A DNA stretch of 64,000 nt from Mariprofundus ferrooxydans PV-1 (GTDB taxonomy: Bacteria > Pseudomonadota > Zetaproteobacteria > Mariprofundales > Mariprofundaceae), in the NCBI RefSeq assembly GCF_000153765.1, contig NZ_DS022294.1:1300049-1364048 (forward strand). Direction: 5' to 3'. The notes beneath the pieces were generated by a model. It had not been told where the DNA came from. It worked only from the letters and a program-made list of their open reading frames with translations, and made no database searches. Both the position numbers and the translations under genes were made by a program. Position 1 is the first letter of the stretch. Each line of letters starts with the position of its first letter. Below are positions 45,886 through 58,043 of this stretch, in pieces.

Positions 45886-47283
45886 ATGAGTCACAATCAT
45901 TATCCGGATTTGCAGGTTTGCGTTCTTGCCGCAGGCAAAGGAAAGCGCATGCGCTCCAACTTGCCCAAAGTGCTGCATAAGGTGCTGGGGCGGGCCATGA
46001 TCGACTACGTACTGCACACGGTTGAGTCCCTGCGACCCAAGGGTATTGCAGTGGTGACCGGGCACGCTTCCGAGATGGTACGGGAGCATGTAGGGCAGCC
46101 TGCAAACCTGGATTGGGTGATTCAGGATCAGCAGTTGGGTACAGGCCATGCAGTCAAGCAGTGCGAAACAGTTATTCGCGCTGTGCGTGATGTGTTGATT
46201 GTCTGCGGTGATACGCCACTGCTCAGTGCCGCGACACTGGCGCATCTGGTGGACGAGCACCGTAACTGTAACGCCGATGTGACGGTGTTGACGGCTTTGC
46301 AGGCGAGCCCGTTCGGTTATGGTCGTATTGTACGCGATGATGATCAGCGTGTATCCGCCATTGTTGAAGAAAAGGATGCCACGGACGCACAGCGACAGAT
46401 AACCGAAGTAAGCAGTGGAATCTATTGTGTGCGCAATGAAGTGCTGTTCGATCTGTTGCGTGCTATCGGTAATCGCAATGCCCAGAACGAGTACTATCTG
46501 CCTGATATTGTGCCGCTGGCACTGGCTGCCGGACAGCGGGTGGATGCAGTGTTGATGGAGCAGTCTGATGAGATGACCGGTGTGAATGATCGGGTCGATC
46601 TGGCGAGAGTCGAGGATATGATGCAGAAACGTATCATCCGTGACTGGCAGCTGCGCGGGGTAACTATCGAGAAACCGGAGACGGTACGTATTGAGGCGGG
46701 CGTAAGTATTGGCATTGATACGGTTATTCAGGCCGGTTGCTATCTGATCGGAAGTACGCATATCGGTGATGAGTGTCGTGTCGGCCCCAATGCCGTGCTG
46801 GTGGATGCATGGCTGGATGATCGCGTGAATGTATTTGCATTCTCTCATATCCAGGGCGCCAGCGTTGGTTCGAATACCTCGGTCGGCCCGTACGGGCGAC
46901 TGCGTCCTGGTGCGCAGCTGGATGAGCATGTGCATATTGGTAATTTTGTCGAGATCAAAAAATCGGTCATCGGGCGCGGTAGCAAGGTGAATCATCTCTC
47001 CTATATCGGGGATGCAACCATGGGCAGTGATTGCAATATCGGAGCAGGCACGATTACCTGTAATTACGACGGGGCCAACAAGTTCCGCACGGAAATCGGT
47101 GATAATGTGTTTGTCGGTTCCGATACCCAACTGGTAGCACCTGTCAGTGTCGGTGACGGCGCTACGATTGGCGCCGGTGGTACGATCACCCGCGATGTGC
47201 CTGCAGGTGGTCTGACACTCTCCGAGCGTACGGAACAACGTTATATCGCAGGCTGGAAGAGACCGGAAAAGGATATACGTTAA
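45886..47283 (+). CDS. glmU: Bifunctional GlmU (GlcNAc-1-P uridyltransferase / GlcN-1-P acetyltransferase)
   Basis: Makes UDP-N-acetylglucosamine from glucosamine 1-phosphate. 465 residues from MSHNHYPDLQVCVLAAGKGKRM. N-terminal nucleotidyltransferase with LAAGKGKRM (14-22) and the QLGTGHAV substrate loop; C-terminal left-handed beta helix with hexapeptide repeats (about 255-440), including GNFVEIKKSVIGRGSKVNHLSYIGDA and the acetyl-CoA-site TITCNYDGANK. Ribosome site GGGAG 6-7 bases upstream. Stop and the glmS ATG share one base (TAATG). Confidence 0.97.
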   Translation: MSHNHYPDLQVCVLAAGKGKRMRSNLPKVLHKVLGRAMIDYVLHTVESLRPKGIAVVTGHASEMVREHVGQPANLDWVIQDQQLGTGHAVKQCETVIRAVRDVLIVCGDTPLLSAATLAHLVDEHRNCNADVTVLTALQASPFGYGRIVRDDDQRVSAIVEEKDATDAQRQITEVSSGIYCVRNEVLFDLLRAIGNRNAQNEYYLPDIVPLALAAGQRVDAVLMEQSDEMTGVNDRVDLARVEDMMQKRIIRDWQLRGVTIEKPETVRIEAGVSIGIDTVIQAGCYLIGSTHIGDECRVGPNAVLVDAWLDDRVNVFAFSHIQGASVGSNTSVGPYGRLRPGAQLDEHVHIGNFVEIKKSVIGRGSKVNHLSYIGDATMGSDCNIGAGTITCNYDGANKFRTEIGDNVFVGSDTQLVAPVSVGDGATIGAGGTITRDVPAGGLTLSERTEQRYIAGWKRPEKDIR

Positions 47284-49109
47284 TGTGCGGTATTGTTGGA
47301 GCCATTGCCGGTAGAAATGTACTGCCCATCCTGATGGATGGATTGCAGCGGCTGGAGTACAGGGGCTACGACTCGGCCGGTGTGGCCATCAGGGATGCCG
47401 CAGGAGAGCTGCTTCGATTCAGGGCGCTGGGCAAGGTCTCTGTGCTCAAAGAGCTGGTGGATCGTTCGGATATTGCCGGTGATCTCGGCATTGCACATAC
47501 CCGCTGGGCAACGCACGGAGCTCCGTCGGAGCGTAATGCGCATCCGCATATGAGCGGGGTGCGGGTGGCAGTGGTACACAACGGCATTATTGAAAATCAT
47601 CGGGAGCTGCGGGATCGCCTGCTGGCTCTTGGTTATACCTTCACCTCCGAGACCGATACCGAAGTGATTGCCCATTTGTTGGCACACAAGCTGGAGGGTG
47701 GCAGGGATCTGTATGCTGCCGTTGTTGAGGCGGCGGCGGAGCTGGATGGTGCCTACGCACTGGCTGCGGCGAGCCCGGAGGACCCTGATCGAATTGTTGT
47801 CACCCGCGAAGGCAGTCCTCTGGTGATCGGGCTGGGTGAGGGGGAGAATTTTATTGCCTCTGATGTGGCCGCGCTGCTGCCGGTTACCCGTCGCTTTATT
47901 TTTCTCGAAGAGGGTGATGTGGCCGAGGTTCGTCGCGATGGCGTTACCGTTTGCGATGGCGATGGCATTGAGGTTGTGCGGGAGATCAAGACGTCCGAGC
48001 TCTCCAGTGCCAGTATCGATAAGGGGCTGTATGCGCATTACATGCTCAAGGAGATCTATGAGCAGCCGGCTGTGATCGCGGAGACACTGGAGGGGCGTAT
48101 CCATAAGGGACGCCTGCTGGAGGCCAGTTTCGGCCATGAAACAACGGCACTGTTGGATAAGGCGCGCCATATCCAGATTGTTGCCTGCGGCACGAGCTAC
48201 CACGCTGGCATGGTGGCCAGATACTGGATGGAAGAGTTCGGCATCCCGTGCAGTGTTGAAGTGGCATCCGAGTACCGTTACCGCAAGGTGGTGGTGCCGG
48301 AAGGATCGCTGCTGATAACAATTTCCCAGTCGGGCGAGACGGCCGATACGCTGGCCGCCCTGCGCGGCAGTCGTGCCAACGGCTATATCGGCAGTCTGAC
48401 GGTTTGCAATGTGCCGGAGAGTTCGCTGGTGCGTGAATCCGATGTCTGTTTTATGACACGTGCAGGTACCGAGATCGGCGTGGCCTCAACCAAGGCATTT
48501 ACCACGCAGCTGGTGGCCTTGCGTTTGCTGGCCATCGCGCTTGCCCGCCGCAAGGAATTGAGCACTGCGCAGGAAGAGGCGATGGTAAACGAGTTGCATG
48601 CGCTTCCACGCCAGATCGAAGTGGTACTGCAGCTGGCCGATGCTATCAAGACGATGGCTGAGGGGTTTGTAGACAAGCATAACGCACTGTTTCTCGGCCG
48701 AGGTGCTTTTTACCCTGTAGCTTTAGAGGGAGCGCTGAAGCTGAAGGAGATCTCCTATATCCATGCAGAGGCCTATCCGGCCGGAGAGTTGAAGCATGGT
48801 CCGCTGGCACTGGTGGATGAGAGCATGCCTGTGGTCTGCGCCCTGCCGGATGATCCGTTGCTTGAAAAAGTGCTTTCGAATTTGCAGGAGGTGCGGGCGC
48901 GCGGCGGTGAGCTGTTTCTGTTCAGTGATCATAAGGTGAATGTCGGCCTGGATCACTATCAGAACCTGACGCTGTCAGACATCTATCCGGGAACGGCTCC
49001 GATTGTGTACAGCATTCCGCTGCAGTTGCTGGCCTATCATGTGGCAGTGCTCAAGGGCACGGACGTGGATCAGCCGCGTAATCTGGCCAAGTCGGTGACG
49101 GTGGAGTAA
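47283..49109 (+). CDS. glmS: Glutamine-fructose-6-phosphate aminotransferase
   Basis: Glutamine-dependent synthesis of glucosamine 6-phosphate, the entry to amino-sugar synthesis. 608 residues. Class II glutaminase domain begins MCGIVGA with nucleophile Cys2 and contains HTRWATHG; two SIS isomerase domains follow (ACGTSYHAGMVARYW...SQSGETADT, and the C-terminal EGALKLKEISYIHAEAYPAGELKHGP), ending in LAKSVTVE. Translationally coupled to glmU, so two of the three GlmSMU activities are co-expressed; glmM is elsewhere. No ribozyme leader is possible here because of the overlap. Confidence 0.97.
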   Translation: MCGIVGAIAGRNVLPILMDGLQRLEYRGYDSAGVAIRDAAGELLRFRALGKVSVLKELVDRSDIAGDLGIAHTRWATHGAPSERNAHPHMSGVRVAVVHNGIIENHRELRDRLLALGYTFTSETDTEVIAHLLAHKLEGGRDLYAAVVEAAAELDGAYALAAASPEDPDRIVVTREGSPLVIGLGEGENFIASDVAALLPVTRRFIFLEEGDVAEVRRDGVTVCDGDGIEVVREIKTSELSSASIDKGLYAHYMLKEIYEQPAVIAETLEGRIHKGRLLEASFGHETTALLDKARHIQIVACGTSYHAGMVARYWMEEFGIPCSVEVASEYRYRKVVVPEGSLLITISQSGETADTLAALRGSRANGYIGSLTVCNVPESSLVRESDVCFMTRAGTEIGVASTKAFTTQLVALRLLAIALARRKELSTAQEEAMVNELHALPRQIEVVLQLADAIKTMAEGFVDKHNALFLGRGAFYPVALEGALKLKEISYIHAEAYPAGELKHGPLALVDESMPVVCALPDDPLLEKVLSNLQEVRARGGELFLFSDHKVNVGLDHYQNLTLSDIYPGTAPIVYSIPLQLLAYHVAVLKGTDVDQPRNLAKSVTVE

Positions 49110-49274
49110 CTGCAAGGGAAGAGTCTGTGGAAAGGCTGGCGGTAGAGCAGGCCGCAGGAAGCGGGCTATAAAGCGTTTAGGGTGTTATCATTGGTATGAA
49201 TGAGTTGATCGCTCAGGGGTGCAGGGTTCATGGCACAGCAGATACATTATGGTTCATCCGGGGTTTTTACTTCA

Positions 49275-50462
49275 ATGATTCTGATCATCAATAGCGGAAG
49301 CTCGTCTATCAAGATGGCGGTGATAGATATGCCATCGGAAAGTCTGCTGGCCGAAGGTATGGCTGAGCGGCTGGGTGAGCCGGGGACATCGCTGAGCTGG
49401 CATGTTGCGGGTGATACAGAGCGACTCTCCCTGCCCGGGGCAGATCACCATGTCGCTATGGAGCAGATGCTGGCCTCGCTTTTTGGCCGCATAGATAAAA
49501 CCAATATCCTCGCGGTGGGCCACCGGGTTGTGCATGGCGCTGAACGTTTTATTGCGCCGACGCCGTTGAATGATGCAGTTATTGCCGAAATTGAAGCGTT
49601 GTCGCATCTGGCGCCGCTGCATAATCCGGCGAATGTGCTCGGCATACGCGCTGCGCGCGAGCATCTGCCGGGCATTGCACACGTCGCGGTATTTGATACC
49701 GCTTTTCACCATGCCATGCCGCGTCGTGCCAGCCTCTATGCCGTGCCGTATCACTGGTACATCGAATACGGAGTGCGCCGTTACGGCTTTCACGGCACCA
49801 GTCATCACTATGTAGCACGCGAAGCGGCCTCTCTGCTGGGACGGGAGTTTGCCGATTGCAGGCTGCTCACAGCGCATCTGGGAAACGGTTGTAGTGCGGC
49901 GGCGATAGCCGATGGCGTCAGCGTGGATACCACGATGGGCATGACGCCGCTTGAGGGGCTGGTCATGGGTACACGCAGCGGTGATGTTGATCCCGGCCTG
50001 CATGATTTCATTGCTCGGGCGAGCGGAAAATCTCTGGCAGAGATTACCGATGTGCTGAACAGGCAGTCGGGGCTGTTGGGTTTATCCGGGCGCAGCAATG
50101 ATATGCGTACCCTGCTGGAGGCGGCTGAGGCGGGCGATGAGATGGCTGCACTGGCCGTGGATATCTTCTGTTATCGGCTGGCAAAGTCGCTGGCGGGCCT
50201 TGCTGTTGCCCTCGGACGTGTGGATGCTATCGTATTTACCGGCGGCATAGGTGAGCATGCGAGCGAGATACGTGCCAAAACAGTGCAGCAGCTGACGATG
50301 TTCGGTGTTGCGCTGGATACAGAGCGGAATGAGCTGCATGGCCGACAGTCAAATGGATTTATCACCATGTCCGGTGCGACCCTGCCTGTGCTGGTGATTG
50401 CGACGAATGAGGAAGCGATGATTGCCCGTTATGTGTATGGCGTGATCTGTCCGGAGGAATAA
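49275..50462 (+). CDS. ackA: Acetate kinase
   Basis: Interconverts acetate + ATP and acetyl phosphate + ADP. About 396 residues from MILIINSGSSSIKMAV. Family motifs VGHRVVHGAERF, VAVFDTAFHHAMP, RRYGFHGTSHHYV, LTAHLGNGCSAAAI and VFTGGIGEHA are complete. The open frame extends 15 codons to an ATG at 49230; the shorter start fits the family, though its ribosome site is weak. Followed by pta after 4 bp, forming the classical Ack-Pta acetate switch. Confidence 0.95.
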   Translation: MILIINSGSSSIKMAVIDMPSESLLAEGMAERLGEPGTSLSWHVAGDTERLSLPGADHHVAMEQMLASLFGRIDKTNILAVGHRVVHGAERFIAPTPLNDAVIAEIEALSHLAPLHNPANVLGIRAAREHLPGIAHVAVFDTAFHHAMPRRASLYAVPYHWYIEYGVRRYGFHGTSHHYVAREAASLLGREFADCRLLTAHLGNGCSAAAIADGVSVDTTMGMTPLEGLVMGTRSGDVDPGLHDFIARASGKSLAEITDVLNRQSGLLGLSGRSNDMRTLLEAAEAGDEMAALAVDIFCYRLAKSLAGLAVALGRVDAIVFTGGIGEHASEIRAKTVQQLTMFGVALDTERNELHGRQSNGFITMSGATLPVLVIATNEEAMIARYVYGVICPEE

Positions 50463-50466
50463 TCTG

Positions 50467-52602
50467 ATGAGCCACGCATTTCTGCTTGTTTCCACCGGCG
50501 CGGGAGCCGGCCTGACTACCGTGAGTCTGGGGCTTGTGCGGGCGCTGGACCGATTGGGCATCCATACCGGTTTTTGCAAACCGATCGCCCAGCTTCACGA
50601 TGGTGATCATGGGCCGGAGCGCTCCACGCAACTGATTGAACATGTGATGAATATCAGCCCGCCCCACCCGATCAGTCTCAGGCGGGCGACTGCCCTGCTT
50701 GGAACCGATCAGGAGGGGTTATTGATGGAGGAGGTGATTGCACTCTACCGGCAGAGCACCCGGCACGCTGATGTGGTGATCGTTGAGGGGCTGGTGGCGG
50801 ATGGTCATGCCGGTTATGCCACTCGCCTGAATGCCGACGTGGCGCGTGCGCTGGATGCAGAGGTGATTCTGGTCGGCAAGCCGGAACCCGATCTGGACGA
50901 GTATATTGATATTGCGGCCAGTGCCTTTGGCGATAGCAATGGCACGGCATTGATCGGTATTATCCTGAATAAGGTGGGGATGACCGATGCAGGGCATGCT
51001 GTACTGCAGGCGGATAAACTACAGACAGCTGATGCAGATGCCGATCGTGAGGGAGGGCGCTTATCCGCGGAGCACCCCGACATGATCGGGAAGCCCTTCC
51101 ATTTTATCGGCGCTATCCCGTGGCAGGCTACGTTGATTTCCCCTCGGATGAGCGATGTGGCCGATTACATGTCTGCCAAAATTCTTTATTCCGGTGAAAT
51201 TGCCCAGAGGCGGGTGGAGCGTATGGAGGTCTGCGCCCGTACGGTGGCCAACACGCTCAGTGTTTATCAGCCCCATACGCTGCTGATCTTTCCGGGTGAT
51301 CGCGATGATGTGTTTATTGCCGCATGTATGTCCGCCATGAACGGCGTGCCGCTTGCCGGTATCCTGCTAACCGGGGGGCTGCAGCCGCATCCGCGCGTGC
51401 TGGCTCTGTGTGCGCAGTCTATTGAGACCGGCATTCCGATACTGCTGGTAGAAACCAGTTCCTATCAGACGGCCGCGCAACTGGTGCAAATGCCCGCAGA
51501 AGTAGCGGTCAATGACTATCATCTGATTGACCGGGCGATGGACCATGTGGCGAATCATCTGGATGCAGACTGGCTGAAAGCGCGTTGCGCGATTGAACGT
51601 CAGCCGCGTCTGTCACCGGCAGCATTCCGTTATCAACTGATTCAGCAGGCCAGCGAGGCAAACCGGCGGATTGTCTTGCCCGAAGGTGAGGAGCCGCGCA
51701 CGGTCATGGCGGCTTACCAGTGCCGGAAGCGGCAGATCGCGCAATGCATACTGCTCGGTAATCCGGCCAAGATTCATCAGGTCGCCAGCTCACAGGGCAT
51801 CGTGCTGGATGAAGGCATTACTATTATTGACCCCGCTACAGTACGGGAGCGCTATATCGATCCGATGGTGGTCTTGCGACAACACAAGGGGATGAACCGT
51901 CAGATGGCCGAGGATCAATTGCAGGCCCGCATTGTGCTGGGCACGATGATGCTGGCGATGGGCGAAGTGGACGGGCTTGTCGCCGGCGCTCTGCATTCGA
52001 CCGCCAATACAGTGCGACCAGCCTTTCAGTTGATCGGTACCAGCGCATCGGCCAAGCTGGTCTCTTCCATCTTCTTTATGTGCCTGCCCGACCAGGTTGT
52101 GGTCTATGGCGACTGTGCGATTAATCCGGACCCGGATGCCGAGCAGCTGGCTGATATTGCTATTCAGAGTGCCGATTCGGCTCGGCGCTTCGGGCTGGAG
52201 CCGAGGGTGGCGATGATCAGTTACAGTACCGGTGAATCAGGTGCGGGACTTGAGGTAGACAAGGTGAGAGAGGCAACCCGCATCGTCAGGGAGCGTCGTC
52301 CGGACCTGCTGGTGGACGGTCCATTGCAGTATGATGCTGCGGCGATTGTTTCGGTTGGACAAAGCAAGGCACCGGAGAGTCGTGTGGCAGGTAAGGCGAA
52401 TGTGTTCATATTCCCCGATCTGAATACAGGCAATACCACATACAAAGCTGTGCAGCGCAATGCTCATGTCGTTAGCATCGGGCCGATGCTGCAGGGGTTG
52501 TGCAAGCCGGTAAATGATCTGTCTCGCGGCGCATCGGTTGAAGATATTGTCTATACCATTGCGCTGACCGCGATTCAGGCCGGGGCAGCCGACACGGCCT
52601 GA
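50467..52602 (+). CDS. pta: Phosphate acetyltransferase, long form
   Basis: Converts acetyl-CoA + phosphate to acetyl phosphate. 711 residues: N-terminal P-loop-like AAA_26 domain (STGAGAGLTTVSLGLVRAL, no P-loop Lys, as usual in Pta), central DRTGG domain (about 225-340), and C-terminal catalytic PTA_PTB domain (about 385-705) with LPEGEEPRTVMAAYQ, DGLVAGALHSTANTVRPAFQLIG and FPDLNTGNTTYKAVQR. GGAGGAAT precedes the ATG. Distinct from the PTA-like tail of MaeB in the same window. Confidence 0.95.
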   Translation: MSHAFLLVSTGAGAGLTTVSLGLVRALDRLGIHTGFCKPIAQLHDGDHGPERSTQLIEHVMNISPPHPISLRRATALLGTDQEGLLMEEVIALYRQSTRHADVVIVEGLVADGHAGYATRLNADVARALDAEVILVGKPEPDLDEYIDIAASAFGDSNGTALIGIILNKVGMTDAGHAVLQADKLQTADADADREGGRLSAEHPDMIGKPFHFIGAIPWQATLISPRMSDVADYMSAKILYSGEIAQRRVERMEVCARTVANTLSVYQPHTLLIFPGDRDDVFIAACMSAMNGVPLAGILLTGGLQPHPRVLALCAQSIETGIPILLVETSSYQTAAQLVQMPAEVAVNDYHLIDRAMDHVANHLDADWLKARCAIERQPRLSPAAFRYQLIQQASEANRRIVLPEGEEPRTVMAAYQCRKRQIAQCILLGNPAKIHQVASSQGIVLDEGITIIDPATVRERYIDPMVVLRQHKGMNRQMAEDQLQARIVLGTMMLAMGEVDGLVAGALHSTANTVRPAFQLIGTSASAKLVSSIFFMCLPDQVVVYGDCAINPDPDAEQLADIAIQSADSARRFGLEPRVAMISYSTGESGAGLEVDKVREATRIVRERRPDLLVDGPLQYDAAAIVSVGQSKAPESRVAGKANVFIFPDLNTGNTTYKAVQRNAHVVSIGPMLQGLCKPVNDLSRGASVEDIVYTIALTAIQAGAADTA

Positions 52603-52698
52603 ACAGTTTGCTTCCGGCATGCCGGTTGATATGTGGTCGGTGCCTTTTGTATGACAGCCTTTGACACTGTGGCTTCACCTTTCTAAGCTCACGGGAGC

Positions 52699-53579
52699 AT
52701 GGAAATTAATGGAATGACAAAGCTTTATGGGATCATCGGCTGGCCGGTCACACATTCGCTGTCACCGCTGTTTCAGAATGATTTTATCAAGGATGCAGGC
52801 ATGAATGCCGCCTACCTGCCCTTTGCAGTGGAGCCGGAGCAACTGGTTGTTGCACTGAGCGGACTGCAGTCTCTTGGTGTAGAGGGGGTCAATGTTACCG
52901 TGCCTCACAAAGAGCAGGTGTTGCGCATGGTGGATGCCGATGCCGATGCGCGCCATATCGGGGCGGTTAATACCTTGCGCCGAAGCGATGCCGGCTGGCA
53001 GGCAACCAATACCGACTGGCGCGGATTCAGCGCTGTGGTCGAGGGACTGGAGCTGGACCTTAAGGGCAAAGATGTGCTGCTGTTTGGTGCCGGCGGCACC
53101 GCGCGTGCCGTTTTACATGCGCTGGATGCATTGCAGGTTGGCCGTCTGTTTATATGCAATCGGAACCCTCAGCGCCTGGCTACGTTGATGGAGCATGCGA
53201 CAAATACCTATCCGAAGCTGACCTGCCTGCCGCTGAAGTGGGAGGCTGCGGCGGTTGCGGAGGCCACTGCCTCATCGGCCTTGTTGGTTAATACCACCAC
53301 CGTTGGTTTAAAGGATGGCGAGTCATTTCCCTTTCCACTCTGCGGTGATGGCGCGGCTATTGATGCCGTCTATCGACCGGACGGTGTCACTGCATTCTGC
53401 CTGGCTGCCGGAGAGGCAGGCCGGAAAGCCGTAGACGGACTACCGATGTTGATTGCCCAGGGGGCTGTTGCCTTTGCATGGTGGCACGGTTGCATGTTGC
53501 CGGATTGTCGTACCACACTGAGCCGTGTAGAGGCTCATCTCGGGCGCACTGCAACGCACCTGCCCGGTTGGTCGCCCCG

Positions 53580-53583
<4 letters not shown>
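52699..53583 (+). CDS. aroE: Shikimate dehydrogenase
   Basis: NADPH-dependent reduction of 3-dehydroshikimate. About 290 residues. Shikimate site GWPVTHSLSPLFQN and NVTVPHKEQVLRM (catalytic Lys), NADP site LFGAGGTARAVLHAL, and C-terminal MLIAQGAVAFAWWHG. Start either ATG 52699 or ATG 52714 (MTKLYGIIGWPV); the second is closer to the family N-terminus. The stop overlaps the pilB ATG (ATGA), joining a biosynthetic gene to the pilus cluster. Confidence 0.95.
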
Positions 53584-55276
<1,693 letters not shown>

Positions 55277-55277
<1 letters not shown>

Positions 55278-56470
55278 TGCCTCTGTACCTCTGGCAGGCG
55301 AAAAACAAACAGGGCGTAGCCCAGGATGGCGAACTGGAGGCTGCAAATGCGGGCGTGGCCACGGTTATTCTGCGCCGTCGCGGGTTGGTCGGCATCAAGG
55401 TGAAAAAGAAGCCGATTGAAATCCACCTGTTTCCTGAAACGGTGGATGACAAGGATATTTCTATTTTTTTCCGCCAGCTTTCAACCATGATCAATGCGGG
55501 GCTGCCACTGGTTCAGTGCTTTGAGCTGGCTGAGCGGGGCACGGAAAAGAAGGCCATGGTCAAGCTGCTCGCCGATGTGCGGCAAAACCTGGAAGGCGGT
55601 AACCCGTTGGGCGAAACCATGCGTAAATATCCCAAGGAGTTTGATCGGCTGACCTGTGCTCTGGTCGAGGCAGGTGAACAGGGCGGTATACTCGATACGA
55701 TTCTGCTGCGCCTGTGTGTCTACAAGGAAAAGGCGCTGGCTTTGAAGGCGAAAATCAAGTCCGCCATGGTCTACCCGATCGCCATTCTGACGGTATCCTT
55801 TATTGTGACGGCTATTCTGATGATTTTTGTGATTCCGGTGTTCGGCGAAATGTTCGCTGATGTCGGAGCACAGTTGCCTGCGCCGACACGGATCACCATG
55901 GCGGTATCGGACATTTTTGTTGCGTACTGGTATCTGGTGGTTGGTGTACCCATTGCACTGGTGGTGGCGATACGGAGTCTCTATCAGACGCCGAAAGGAC
56001 GTTATCAACTGGATAAACTGTTGCTGGCGCTGCCGGTAATGGGGGATGTGCTGCGCAAGGCATCTGTGGCCCGTTTTTGCCGCACATTCTCCACGCTGAG
56101 TGCTGCCGGTGTGCCGATTCTTGAGGCGCTGGATACGGTGGCGGAAACATCAGGCAACGTAGTGATAGAAGAGGTGATCCTGTCATCCAAGGAGTCGATT
56201 TCTCAGGGGCAGACGCTGACCGCGCCGCTTGAGGCGAGCAAGATTTTTCCGGTGATGGTGACCCAGATGATCTCCATCGGAGAGCAGACCGGCAGCATGG
56301 AAGAGATGCTTGCGAAGATTGCCGATTTTTATGAGGAAGAAGTGGATACAGCGGTTGATAATATGCAGCAGTTGATGGAGCCTGTTATTATGGTCTTTCT
56401 CGGCGGCGTCATCGGCGGTTTGGTGATTTCGATGTACCTGCCTATTTTCCAGATGGCGTCACTGGTCTGA
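55277..56470 (+). CDS. pilC: Type IV pilus inner-membrane platform protein PilC
   Basis: Inner-membrane protein through which PilB acts on pilin insertion. 397 residues with two T2SF domains (about 65-188 and 268-390), each ahead of membrane helices; FFRQLSTMINAGLPLVQCFEL and FCRTFSTLSAAGVPILEALDTVA are the repeated domain starts. Shares one base with the pilB stop. Confidence 0.96.
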
Positions 56471-56522
56471 TTCCGGGCTGCAGGCAGAGCGCAGTGATTC
56501 GACGAACCGGTTCACTCTGCTG

Positions 56523-58043
56523 ATGCGACTGATTCTTTATCGTACCCTTGGCGGCAGTACTATTGCGCTGGCACTGGTTGTATGGGTCTACCAGAACGCG
56601 CCATATCAGCATTTGATTGTACTCATCGGCGGCTTGTTCATGTTGTTGCTGCTGTTGCAGGCCGGGCTGACATTCACTGCTTTTAGTGAGCGCAACCAGT
56701 GGGTGTTTCAGTTTGCATCCGATACCCTGCTCTCCTCCGGCCTGATCTTTGCCACCGGTGGCATCGACAGTCCGTTCTCTATTTTGCTCGGTTTACTGAT
56801 TATCTCTGCCGGCGCCTTTGCATGGTTTATGCTGCCGCTGGCAATCACGATGGTGGCCTGTGCGGGTTATTTGACGGCGGTCTATAGCGAGATGTGGATG
56901 AGCAGAGAGCCGCTACCGGATACAGCGCAGGCTTTGCAGATTCTGCTGCAGGTTTCTGCGTTGATGCTGGTCGGCGGCATTATGGCGGCGATTGCCAGGC
57001 GCCATGCCGGTCTGCGCGACCGTAGTGACCGGGTGCTACGTCAGCATCGGAAATTACGCGATTTACACGACAAGCTGATGGAAGCGATGTGTGAGGGTGT
57101 GATTGTACTGGATGACCGGCTTGAACTGAGCGATATGAACAGTGCGGCAGCCGCACTGCTCGCGGGCAGGCCTGTTTCCGTATTAACGGCCATTCCCGAG
57201 GTTTACCATTGCCTGCATCAGCAGGGCAGGCATGCCTGTCAGTGTGAATACCGGCATGGTGAGCAGGTGTTACTGGTGGCCGTTACCCACCTGAGTAATG
57301 ATGCGGATGCACGCTGGTTGCTGACGCTGGTTGATATCAGTGACTTGCGTCAGATGGAGTGGCAGATGCATCAGCAGGAAAAAATGGCGGCGCTGGGACA
57401 GATGGCGGCAATGCTGGCGCATGAAGTGCGCAATCCGGTCCAGATCATGGTGCAGGGGCTGGAGATGTTGCCGGGTGGAGAAGTGAAAGGAGTTAACATC
57501 CGTGATATTCTGCACGATGAAATGCTGCGCCTGAACAGGCTGGTTACGACAATGCTGGATTATTCACAGCCACTGAAGCGAGTGCCGAGTCTCAGTTATA
57601 TGCCGGCCGTAATCAGGGCGTCCATGCAACAGCTGGATATGGCAAAACAGTGCGATATCGACATGCATTGTACGCTGGAGCAGTTACTGCTGGATAGCGA
57701 TCACTTTCGGCTGGTTCTGGATAACCTGCTGGCCAATGCTGTAGCGAATAGCCCGCCGGGGAGTCCTGTCGGTATCAATCTGGATGCTGTTGGCGATCAG
57801 TGGTGTTTGCGTGTATGCAATCAGGGCCATATCAGTGAAGAGATGCAGGAGAAACTCTTCGAGCCGTTTGTCAGCGGTCGCGCTACCGGGATCGGTCTGG
57901 GGTTGGCAACAGTTAAGCAGGTATGCGATGTGAATGGGTGGAGTGTGAGTGTGAGGCAGGAGGATGGGCTGGTCTGCTTTTGTGTGAGTGCAGTGATTGA
58001 GACTGCTGCAGATGAAACGGCTCGGGGGTTACTACATGGCTGA
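56523..58043 (+). CDS. pilS: PilS-type sensor histidine kinase
   Basis: Membrane sensor kinase expected to control pilin transcription with PilR. 506 residues: six hydrophobic segments within about 1-158, a PAS-like region (about 180-275), then HisKA with His300 (MLAHEVRNPVQIM) and HATPase_c with N-box LDNLLANAVANSP and G-box GIGLGLATVKQV. The region HCLHQQGRHACQCEYRHGE (229-247) is Cys/His-rich, unusual for PilS PAS domains. Sits 52 bp after pilC; pilR starts 8 bases before its stop. Confidence 0.9.
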   Translation: MRLILYRTLGGSTIALALVVWVYQNAPYQHLIVLIGGLFMLLLLLQAGLTFTAFSERNQWVFQFASDTLLSSGLIFATGGIDSPFSILLGLLIISAGAFAWFMLPLAITMVACAGYLTAVYSEMWMSREPLPDTAQALQILLQVSALMLVGGIMAAIARRHAGLRDRSDRVLRQHRKLRDLHDKLMEAMCEGVIVLDDRLELSDMNSAAAALLAGRPVSVLTAIPEVYHCLHQQGRHACQCEYRHGEQVLLVAVTHLSNDADARWLLTLVDISDLRQMEWQMHQQEKMAALGQMAAMLAHEVRNPVQIMVQGLEMLPGGEVKGVNIRDILHDEMLRLNRLVTTMLDYSQPLKRVPSLSYMPAVIRASMQQLDMAKQCDIDMHCTLEQLLLDSDHFRLVLDNLLANAVANSPPGSPVGINLDAVGDQWCLRVCNQGHISEEMQEKLFEPFVSGRATGIGLGLATVKQVCDVNGWSVSVRQEDGLVCFCVSAVIETAADETARGLLHG

